Source: a virus. From it: a DNA stretch of 35,616 nt. Within the stretch, counting starts at the first letter, position 1; the number at the start of each line of letters is the position of its first letter. The notes under the pieces were generated by a model. The model did no database searches. It was not told where the DNA came from and saw nothing but the letters and a program-made list of their open reading frames with translations. The DNA lies in IMG/VR virus record IMGVR_UViG_3300034101_000598, positions 1-35,616 of that record; one strand, given 5' to 3'. The position numbers and the translations under genes were made by a program. Positions 5,593-15,845 of this stretch are shown here, piece by piece.

Positions 5593-7354
5593 CGAGTCTT
5601 CCGCCGAACCGGGTATCTGGCGTACCGACCGTGCCGAGTATCAACGCGGCATCATGGACGCCATTACCGACGACCGGGTACGCGAAGTTTGGGTGATGAA
5701 GTCGGCGCAAGTTGGCTGGACGGAAATTCTAAATAACGTCATCGGCTACCACGTCCACCAAGACCCGGCCCCAATGCTGTTAGTGCAGCCGACGCTAGAA
5801 ATGGCGGAAGCGTGGTCGAAGGACCGATTAGCGCCCATGATCCGAGATACGGCGGCGCTGACTAGCAAGATTGCCGACCCGAAGTCACGCGATAGCGGCA
5901 ATACGCTATTGCACAAGAAGTTTACCGGCGGTCATTTGACCGTAGCCGGTGCGAACAGTCCTTCGGGCTTGGCGAGTCGTCCAATCCGAATCGTACTATT
6001 CGATGAAGTGGACCGTTACCCGGCGAGTGCTGGCAGCGAGGGCGACCCGATTAGTTTGGGTCGCAAGCGCACCGCAACCTTTTGGAGTCGTAAAGTTTTG
6101 GCTGGATCGACGCCAACGATTAAAGGTTCAAGCCGCATCGAAGCCGGGTTCGAATCCGGCGACCAACGGTTCTATTACGTGCCGTGTCCGCACTGCGACG
6201 AATACCAACGCTTGCAGTGGTCGCAAGTGAAGTGGCCGGACAACCAGCCGGAGTTAGCCTGTTACGTATGTGTGGCGTGTGGCGCTACGCTCGACGAAGC
6301 AGACAAGGCGGTTATGTTGCGCGAAGGCGAATGGCGCGGCACAAAAGAGTTTCGAGGAATCGCGTCGTTTCACATTAGCGAGTTGTATTCGCCATGGTCT
6401 ACATGGGCGGATATGGCGGTCGCTTTTGTCGAAGCGAAACGATTTCCCGAAACTTTGCAAACGTGGATCAACACCGCGTTAGGCGAGACATTCGAGGAAC
6501 GCGGCGAGGAAGTCGAGTCTGTTGGCTTGGCAGCGCGACGCGAACAGTACGATTCGACGACGATTCCGGCTGGCGTACTTATGCTAACGGCTGGCGTCGA
6601 CGTGCAGGACGACCGATTAGAAGCCACGGTCGTCGGCTACGGACGCGACGAAGAAACGTGGGTTATCGAACACCACGTACTTCGAGGCGATCCGGGGTCG
6701 GAATCGCTATGGCGCGATTTGGATAATTGGCTGTTGCAGAAACGAACGACGGACGACGGACGCACGCTGTTAATTGAAGCGGGTGCTATCGACTCCGGCG
6801 GTCACTTCACGCAACAGGTATATGGATATGCCGCCAAACGAAAGGCCCGTAGAGTTTGGGCCATCAAAGGTGCGGGCGGATTCGGTCGGTTGATTTGGCC
6901 GAAACGCGCAGGGCGGGCGGGGCGCACGTCGGCACAGGTTTTCATTGTCGGCGTGGATACGGCGAAAGATGTTTTGTTTGGTCGATTAAAGCGAATACAG
7001 CAACCCGGTGCGGGTTACGTCCACTTTGCTAATTCGCTCGACGAAGTGTACTTCGACCAACTAACCGCCGAAACGCTAGTACACCGCATGGTGCAGGGTC
7101 GACGTGTGCGTAGTTACCGCCCGCGCACGTCTGGATCGCGTACAGAGGCGCTAGATTGTTTCGTGTACGCTTACGCGGCATTCATCGGTCGACAGGGGCC
7201 TATGGTTTTGCCGAATCGCAAATCAAACGAAAAACCTGTCGAGCAACCGGTAGCCGCAGCGACGCACGTTGTCGAGCAACCGAAACCGGTTCGACGGCCA
7301 TTGCCGGGTCGACCGCGTGGTGGTGGTGGCGGGTGGGTAAACGGGTGGAGATGA
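5414..7354 (+). CDS. Terminase large subunit (GpA family)
   Basis: The ATP-driven packaging motor and nuclease. The conserved part begins at LKPPPTLTVSQWADQYRRLS (residue about 40), typical of the lambda GpA family. The ATPase has a Walker A-like segment VMKSAQVGWTEILNN (residues about 94-108) and Walker B IRIVLFDEVDRYP (about 190-202). Two CxxC pairs (CPHCDEYQRL and CYVCVACG, about 257-290) form the zinc-binding insert seen in this family. The C-terminal nuclease contains AGVDVQDDRLEATVVGYGRD and a late Asp (EALDCFVYAYAA). No ATG precedes the conserved region; the longest frame opens at TTG 5414. The true start is uncertain, but it must lie well inside the small-subunit gene. Confidence 0.93.
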   Translation: MDPNLSTETNPVKSSASSDRKSSTYSTNFRLILARCREALKPPPTLTVSQWADQYRRLSSESSAEPGIWRTDRAEYQRGIMDAITDDRVREVWVMKSAQVGWTEILNNVIGYHVHQDPAPMLLVQPTLEMAEAWSKDRLAPMIRDTAALTSKIADPKSRDSGNTLLHKKFTGGHLTVAGANSPSGLASRPIRIVLFDEVDRYPASAGSEGDPISLGRKRTATFWSRKVLAGSTPTIKGSSRIEAGFESGDQRFYYVPCPHCDEYQRLQWSQVKWPDNQPELACYVCVACGATLDEADKAVMLREGEWRGTKEFRGIASFHISELYSPWSTWADMAVAFVEAKRFPETLQTWINTALGETFEERGEEVESVGLAARREQYDSTTIPAGVLMLTAGVDVQDDRLEATVVGYGRDEETWVIEHHVLRGDPGSESLWRDLDNWLLQKRTTDDGRTLLIEAGAIDSGGHFTQQVYGYAAKRKARRVWAIKGAGGFGRLIWPKRAGRAGRTSAQVFIVGVDTAKDVLFGRLKRIQQPGAGYVHFANSLDEVYFDQLTAETLVHRMVQGRRVRSYRPRTSGSRTEALDCFVYAYAAFIGRQGPMVLPNRKSNEKPVEQPVAAATHVVEQPKPVRRPLPGRPRGGGGGWVNGWR

Positions 7355-7355
7355 T

Positions 7356-7943
7356 ATGGCAAATTTATTTGATTCCAGCAACTACCCGGTAATAGAACCG
7401 GACACCGTGCAAGCCGGGGACAGGTGGGCGTGGAAACGTCCCGACTTGATTAGCGACTATCCGTCGTCGGCATACTCGCTGTCGTATGTGTTCCGCCGTG
7501 ACGTGACCGGCGAACGAATCGCCGTTAGCGCAACGCCGGGATCAGATAGTTACGTCGTCGAAGTGGCATCTAGCACGACGGCGAATTACGAACCCGGCAA
7601 ATACCATTGGGTCGCCTACATCACGCGCACATCGGATTCGGCACGCGTCGAAGTTGGCTACGGCACGACGGAAGTTAAAGCAAACAAAGCCACGTCGAGC
7701 GAGGACCCACGGTCGTTCGCGCAAATCGCGCTGGATAACATCGAAGCGTACCTAAAGGACCCGACAAACATTGCAGCCGCGTCGTACTCGATTGCGGGCC
7801 GCAGTTTGTCGCGTTGGAATCGCGCCGATTTGTTTGTCGAGCGTGACCGGCTGAAGGGCGAAGTTAACCGCGAAAAGCAAGCCGAGAAACTCGCCCGTGG
7901 GCTAGGATCAAATAGCACGGTTCGTGTGAGGTTTACCGTATGA
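7356..7943 (+). CDS. gpW-like head protein with extra N-terminal domain
   Basis: This 195-residue protein lies between the large terminase and the portal, the position of lambda gpW. The C-terminal 65 residues (SYSIAGRSLSRWNRADLFVE, RDRLKGEVNREKQAEKLARG) match the gpW-like pattern of a short loop with R-S-L followed by a long helix that contacts the portal. The N-terminal about 110 residues are a beta-rich domain (YVFRRDVTGERIAVSATPGS, YHWVAYITRTSDSARVEVGY) not present in lambda gpW. It probably acts as a head completion or connector protein. The start ATG is one base after the terminase stop. Confidence 0.6.
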   Translation: MANLFDSSNYPVIEPDTVQAGDRWAWKRPDLISDYPSSAYSLSYVFRRDVTGERIAVSATPGSDSYVVEVASSTTANYEPGKYHWVAYITRTSDSARVEVGYGTTEVKANKATSSEDPRSFAQIALDNIEAYLKDPTNIAAASYSIAGRSLSRWNRADLFVERDRLKGEVNREKQAEKLARGLGSNSTVRVRFTV

Positions 7944-9379
7944 AGTTATTAGACCTTTTCAAGCGAACCCCGAAGAAACCCCGACGCCGCGCATTTGAAG
8001 CGGCCAACACTGGCCGATTGTTTAACGATTGGATGACGGCCACGAAATCCGCCGACGCGGACATTCGATATACGCTAAAGGCAATGCGGGCGCGATCACG
8101 CGACCTTGCCCAAAACAACGATTACGCACGACGTTACCTAGATTTGGTCGCAACTAATGTCGTCGGACCGCGTGGCATTACGCTACAGGTTCGCGCACGG
8201 GAGCCGAACGGGTCGCTGGATCAACTCGCTAATCAAATCCTAGAACGTGCGTTTTACCAGTGGGGTCGTCCGGGTACGTGTACCGTCGATGGTCGCTTGT
8301 CTTGGGTTGACGCGCAAAAAGTATTCATCGAATCGGTGGTGCGCGATGGCGAATGTTTTGTGTTGTTCGTGGAAGACGAAGCAAACCCGTTTCACTTCCG
8401 CTTGCAATTCATCGACGCCGACTTGGTGGACCAAGACAAAAACGAAGTATTACCGGACGGAAGCCAAATTCGCATGGGCGTTGAGGTTGACGCGACCGGG
8501 CGTCCGGTTGCGTACTACGTAAAAGCGCGGCATCCAGACGACTATCAGTTTTCGGGGCAATACGTCCGCGACATTCGCATACCGGCTGACCGCATGATTC
8601 ACGCATTCCGACAGGATCGCGTCGGACAGACACGCGGCACGCCGTGGACGGCAACCGCGATGACGCGTCTAAAAATGTTGGGCGGTTATGAGGAAGCCGA
8701 GTTAGTCGCCGCGAGAATCGGCGCATCTAAAATGGGTTTCTTCATTTCGGAATCCGGCGACGAATTTCAAGCCGACGGCCCAAACGCCGACGGCACGCTA
8801 AACATGAACGCGCAACCCGGCGAGTTTATGCAACTTCCGGCGGGCGTGAACTTCAAGGAATACAACCCACAGCATCCGTCGACCGCGTTTCGTGAATTCG
8901 AAAAGGCGATGTTGCGCGGTATCGCGTCCGGCTTGGGCGTGTCGTACACGTCGCTTGCAAACGACTTGGAGTCGGTTTCGTATTCGTCAATTCGTCAAGG
9001 GTTGCTCGAAGAACGCGACCAGTGGCGAACGGTCCAGCATTGGATGATCGAACACTTTTGCCAGCCGGTGTACTTGCGCTGGTTACGTAACGCGTTGGAC
9101 TTCGGCGCGGTATCGCTACCCGGCAACAAGTATTTTAAATTTAGCGAAACACAATGGGTTCCGCGTGGCTGGCAATGGGTCGACCCGCGCAACGAAGCCG
9201 AAGCGCAGATTGTCGCCATCAACAACGGTTTGATGACGCGAACGCAAGCACTCGCGGAACGCGGGTTAGACATTGAAGACGTGTTGCGCGAAAGGGCATC
9301 CGAAGACGAACTAATTACATCTGTTGGCGTGACTCTGCCGGGTGGCACAGCGCCGCAGAATGTAGCACCGGGGGTTTAA
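7940..9379 (+). CDS. Portal protein (lambda gpB family)
   Basis: This 479-residue protein forms the dodecameric portal through which DNA is packaged. Recognisable segments of the lambda-type portal are RARSRDLAQNNDYARRYLDL (about residues 50-70), VVGPRGITLQVRA, a central RDGECFVLF with a DADLVDQ loop, HAFRQDRVGQTRGTPWTATA (about 215-235), the helical AELVAARIGASKMGFF, and LESVSYSSIRQGLLEERDQW near residue 350. Its start overlaps the preceding stop (ATGA). Unlike most lambdoid phages, no separate protease gene follows; the protease-capsid fusion lies about 6.5 kb downstream, after a fibre cassette. Confidence 0.92.
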   Translation: MKLLDLFKRTPKKPRRRAFEAANTGRLFNDWMTATKSADADIRYTLKAMRARSRDLAQNNDYARRYLDLVATNVVGPRGITLQVRAREPNGSLDQLANQILERAFYQWGRPGTCTVDGRLSWVDAQKVFIESVVRDGECFVLFVEDEANPFHFRLQFIDADLVDQDKNEVLPDGSQIRMGVEVDATGRPVAYYVKARHPDDYQFSGQYVRDIRIPADRMIHAFRQDRVGQTRGTPWTATAMTRLKMLGGYEEAELVAARIGASKMGFFISESGDEFQADGPNADGTLNMNAQPGEFMQLPAGVNFKEYNPQHPSTAFREFEKAMLRGIASGLGVSYTSLANDLESVSYSSIRQGLLEERDQWRTVQHWMIEHFCQPVYLRWLRNALDFGAVSLPGNKYFKFSETQWVPRGWQWVDPRNEAEAQIVAINNGLMTRTQALAERGLDIEDVLRERASEDELITSVGVTLPGGTAPQNVAPGV

Positions 9380-9380
9380 C

Positions 9381-9721
9381 ATGGCCGGTACACACGACAT
9401 AGTTTGCGATCAAGGCGCAACCTTTAGCCGCGTATTTACGTGGGAAGATTCGACAGGCGTTCCGGTTAACTTGACTGGATACACGGGACGAATGCAAGTG
9501 CGCGAGACAGTGACGGCGGCATCGACGTTGCTTTCGTTCACCACCGAAAACGGCGGTATAACACTAGGTGGCACAGCCGGAACTATTACCGTTACTGCGA
9601 CCGCAGCAACGACGGCGGCAGTTTCGGCGGGTTGTTACGTTTACGATTTGGAATTGATCAACGGCGCGACGGTTTACCGTTTGGTGCAGGGTCAATTTAC
9701 GGTCGATGGTGAGGTTACACG

Positions 9722-9725
<4 letters not shown>
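9381..9725 (+). CDS. Small beta-sandwich fibre-associated protein
   Basis: This 114-residue protein begins [20 protein letters not shown] and has the pattern [10 protein letters not shown]...[16 protein letters not shown]...[20 protein letters not shown]...[27 protein letters not shown]. This all-beta motif is common in phage structural proteins located beside fibres, including upper-baseplate adaptor-type domains. It stops within four bases of the fibre start (ATGA overlap) and may connect the fibre to the virion. The role is inferred from context. Confidence 0.6.
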
Positions 9726-12753
<3,028 letters not shown>

Positions 12754-12757
<4 letters not shown>

Positions 12758-13728
12758 GTACGTTAAGCCAATTTTCATCAACACGATTCGGGCCGCGTTA
12801 TACGCTTATCGCGTCTTCGCGTACCTTTACCATTCCGCAATCAGGCACGTATCGACTATATGTATGCGGTGGTGGTGGTAGCGGTGGCTCGCTCAATCCG
12901 GCATACGCTCCAGCGTGCGCTTTGGGTGGCGGCGCTGGCGGACTTGCTATTAAAACCGCTTACTTCAATGCCGGTACAAATCTTGTTATGACGATTGGCG
13001 CTGGCGGAACTGGCGCTTCTGGCGGAGCCGCGAACGGGTTTGCGGGCGGCGCGACTAACGTAGCCGGTGGCGGAATAAACGTCACGGCGAATGGTGGTGG
13101 CGCTGGCGGCGTTGCAAATGCTGGTACATTCAATGGCGGCGCTGGCGGCAATGCCAGCGGCGGAGATTTCAACTTCAGTGGCGGCGCTGGTGGTCAAGCA
13201 ACCGCTAATGCTGGTCAAGCGTGTTCGGGTGGCGGGGCCGTGGCTTGGAATGGCGTAGCCTATGCCGGTGGCAACGCACGCGGTGATAATAGTTGGGCTG
13301 GTGCTGGCGGCGCTGGTGTCGGTGGCGCTGGCGGCAATGCCTACGCGCAAAACACACAGTCTGCGGGTGGTGGCGGCGGCGCTTTTGGACCCGGCGCAAA
13401 TTCTTATGACGAGCGTTTCGCTCAAGGGGATAATGCACGCGGTCGTGGGTTAAATTCTCGTAGTAGTAACTTTCCTTTCATCGCGCAGGACTTATTAAAC
13501 CCCGTTGCATGGGGCGGCCCACAGGGAGGCGGCGTAGTAGATTGGGGTGGCGGTGGCGGCGGCATATCTCAAGGCGGCACTGGCGGGTTCGTAATGGGCC
13601 TTGGTGGTAGTGGCGGCGCATCCGAAAACTCAATTAGTGGAAGTGTATTTTATGGCGGTGGGTCCGGCGGCGGTTCGAACGGCACTGGTTTTGGCGGGTC
13701 TGGATTTGTCATCATAGCGTGGAATTAA
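12754..13728 (+). CDS. Glycine-rich adhesin-like fibre tip protein
   Basis: This 324-residue protein starts at ATG 12754 overlapping the fibre stop (ATGA). Residues 1-40 are a beta region ([24 protein letters not shown]), followed by about 280 residues extremely rich in Gly with Ala/Asn/Ser: [80 protein letters not shown]. This pattern resembles phage glycine-rich domain proteins and the polyglycine-II sandwich adhesins (T-even gp38 type) that cap fibre tips and set host range, with variable loops between Gly stretches. It is most likely attached to the collagen fibre. A structural protein without receptor role is the alternative. Confidence 0.7.
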
Positions 13729-13729
13729 A

Positions 13730-14107
13730 ATGATCTACGAAATTTTGGATAAAGAAGGTAACGTCGTAAATAAAATTGTTGCTGATAAAGAATTTGTCGA
13801 CGAAGTTTACCCCGGTCAATATAGGCTAGTTGGGCCTGAACCAATCTTCGCCGATCCATCAATCATCACAAAAATTGCAATGATTACTAGATTTTTAGAC
13901 GCAGAATATACAGGCATTCTTGCTGCATCTAAAAATGACATTGAGGTGCAGGGATGGCTTGATCGCTTTTATGCGGCGAATTCGATTGATCTTGGTGACA
14001 ATAGAACAATCGACGGAATCAATATGATGGTTAGTAAGGGCTTGCTGCTACCTGATCGCGCAACGGAAATTTTAACAGCGCCAGTTAAACCGGAAGAAAA
14101 AGCATGA
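13730..14107 (+). CDS. Fibre-associated small protein
   Basis: This 125-residue protein starts one base after the adhesin gene ends. The N-terminal 35 residues (MIYEILDKEGNVVNKIVADK, EFVDEVYPGQYRLVG) form a small beta unit also seen at the start of phage tail-fibre accessory proteins. The rest is helical (MITRFLDAEYTGILAASKND, DIEVQGWLDRFYAAN) and ends LLLPDRATEILTAPVKPEEKA. It could be a fibre assembly chaperone. Its coding sequence is AT-rich compared with the surrounding head genes. No firm function. Confidence 0.55.
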   Translation: MIYEILDKEGNVVNKIVADKEFVDEVYPGQYRLVGPEPIFADPSIITKIAMITRFLDAEYTGILAASKNDIEVQGWLDRFYAANSIDLGDNRTIDGINMMVSKGLLLPDRATEILTAPVKPEEKA

Positions 14108-14766
14108 TTGTTGACGGAATGGAAAAGTGCAGCAATTTCTCGACTGCGGATATTCTCAAGCAAAAATACCCATTCTTAAGCCATAGCATGGGAAATGATT
14201 TCATTGGAGTTTTCGACGGTATATTTAGCAAACAATATTGTGATCGTTGGATAAAGCACTTTGACGAGGCTGAAAAAAACGGTTTGACGTATAACCGCCT
14301 TCAAGGAATGCAAAGGGATTCGCACATCAATGCGGACGATTCTATTGATTATGCAAATGCCACCTTTTATCACGATCATGGAATGTCGTTAGAGTGCAGA
14401 GAATTTAATTCTGCATTTTGGGAGGTTGTTTACAAACTATACGCAGAAAAGTATTCAATTTTAAAAACATCTGACCAACACAAAATTTATACAGTAAAAA
14501 TCCAAAGAACAAAGCCGCAAGAGGGATACCATATTTGGCATTGCGAAGATTCAACGCGGCTGACTAGAAATCGTCTATTGACTTTTATTATGTATTTGAA
14601 TGACATAGAAGACGGTGGAGAAACAGAGTTTTTATATTTGAGTAAAAGAGTAAAGCCGGTAGCCGGGCGGGTTGTGTTGTGGCCCGCAGGATTTACGCAC
14701 ACTCACCGTGGAAACCCACCGCTTTCACAATCAAAATATATTATTACCGGGTGGGTTGAGTTTTAA
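14104..14766 (+). CDS. 2-oxoglutarate/Fe(II) oxygenase, prolyl-4-hydroxylase type
   Basis: This 220-residue protein has the double-stranded beta-helix motifs of the P4H branch. The iron ligands are His146 and Glu148 (YHIWHCED) in an H-x-D/E pair and a distal His (His201 in THTHRGNPP), and Lys211 (KYIITGW), 10 residues after His201, is spaced as the 2-oxoglutarate-binding Lys of P4Hs. The conserved MYLNDIEDGGETEFLYLSKR segment is typical of phage P4H-like proteins. The enzyme would use oxygen and 2-oxoglutarate to hydroxylate a substrate, giving succinate and CO2. It lies in the fibre cassette 1.3 kb after a proline-rich collagen domain, an obvious candidate substrate. It overlaps the previous gene as ATGA and is AT-rich. 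Nucleic acid or small-molecule substrates are not excluded. Confidence 0.85.
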   Translation: MIVDGMEKCSNFSTADILKQKYPFLSHSMGNDFIGVFDGIFSKQYCDRWIKHFDEAEKNGLTYNRLQGMQRDSHINADDSIDYANATFYHDHGMSLECREFNSAFWEVVYKLYAEKYSILKTSDQHKIYTVKIQRTKPQEGYHIWHCEDSTRLTRNRLLTFIMYLNDIEDGGETEFLYLSKRVKPVAGRVVLWPAGFTHTHRGNPPLSQSKYIITGWVEF

Positions 14767-14780
14767 AAGGCTATAAGCAA

Positions 14781-15845
14781 ATGAAAATTGCCGTTTACGC
14801 TATCAGCAAGAACGAAGCGCATTTTGTTAAGCGGTTTTGTGAATCTGCAAAAGACGCGGATTTAATCCTGATAGCGGACACCGGTAGCACGGACGACACG
14901 ACTGTTATAGCCGCCGAGTGTGGCGCAATCGTTCACGATATTTGCATTACTCCTTGGCGTTTTGACACGGCCAGAAATGCGGCGCTGGCGTTGGTTCCGC
15001 GTGACATAGACATTTGCATTTCGCTCGACCTAGACGAAGTGCTGCAACCCGGATGGCGCGAGGAAGTCGAGCGGCTATGGGTAAACGGCGTAACGCGGTT
15101 GCGCTATCCGTTCGATTGGGGATCAGGCATTAAGTTTTTGTCTGAAAAAATCCATGCACGGCATGGTTACTTGTGGCATCACCCATGCCACGAATACCCT
15201 GTACCGGATGGGCGCATAATCGAAGTTTGGGGACAGAGCGACAAACTATTGGTGACGCATCACCCCGACCCGCATAAAAGCCGGGGCCAGTATTTAGATT
15301 TGCTGGCGCTGTCGGTTAAAGAGGACCCGAACTGTCCGCGCAATGCGTTTTACTACGCACGCGAACTGACCTTTTACCAGCACTGGCACGAAGCAATCGT
15401 CGCTTTGAATAAGTATTTAGCCATGCCGCAAGCGACGTGGCGCGATGATCGTTGTTATGCCATGCGACTATTAGGCAAGTGTTACGCGGCACTAGGCGAC
15501 CAGCAGCAAGCCGAAGCGTATTTGCTACGAGCGTGCGCCGAATCGCCGGGAACGCGTGAACCGTGGTGCGAACTAGCGATGCTGTATTACCAGCAAAGCC
15601 GGTGGACCGAATGCTATTCGACCGCTATTCGTGCGCTGTCGATTACCGAACGCGCATTGATTTACACAGCGGAACCGGCGGCGTGGGGTTCGTGGCCGCA
15701 CGATCTAGCCGCAATATCGGCGTACCGACTTGGGTTGAAAGACGCCGCGATAGAGCATGGCCGGTTGGCCGTGGAACATTCGCCGGACGACGTGCGATTG
15801 GCCGACAATCTGAAATGGTATAGGGGGGCGCACAATGGCGATTGA
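14781..15845 (+). CDS. GT2-family glycosyltransferase with TPR-like C-terminus
   Basis: This 354-residue protein has a GT-A fold domain: MKIAVYAISKNEAHFVKRFC, then LILIADTGSTDDTTVIA (residues 28-45) and the DLDE metal-binding motif (ISLDLDEVLQPGW, about 81-93). GT2 proteins of this kind transfer sugars from nucleotide sugars. From about residue 190 the protein is all helical with repeated pairs (FYYARELTFYQHWHEAIVAL, LGKCYAALGDQQQAEAYLLR, CELAMLYYQQSRWTECYSTA), a TPR array like that of TPR-containing protein glycosyltransferases. It lies between the oxygenase and the capsid fusion. Candidate acceptors are Thr residues of the collagen fibre, or virion or host surface glycans. Confidence 0.85.
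   Translation: MKIAVYAISKNEAHFVKRFCESAKDADLILIADTGSTDDTTVIAAECGAIVHDICITPWRFDTARNAALALVPRDIDICISLDLDEVLQPGWREEVERLWVNGVTRLRYPFDWGSGIKFLSEKIHARHGYLWHHPCHEYPVPDGRIIEVWGQSDKLLVTHHPDPHKSRGQYLDLLALSVKEDPNCPRNAFYYARELTFYQHWHEAIVALNKYLAMPQATWRDDRCYAMRLLGKCYAALGDQQQAEAYLLRACAESPGTREPWCELAMLYYQQSRWTECYSTAIRALSITERALIYTAEPAAWGSWPHDLAAISAYRLGLKDAAIEHGRLAVEHSPDDVRLADNLKWYRGAHNGD

Noticed and set aside
12856-13425. 189-codon minus-strand frame under the glycine-rich gene
   Set aside because: Antisense of Gly/Ala-rich codons; composition explains the absence of stops.
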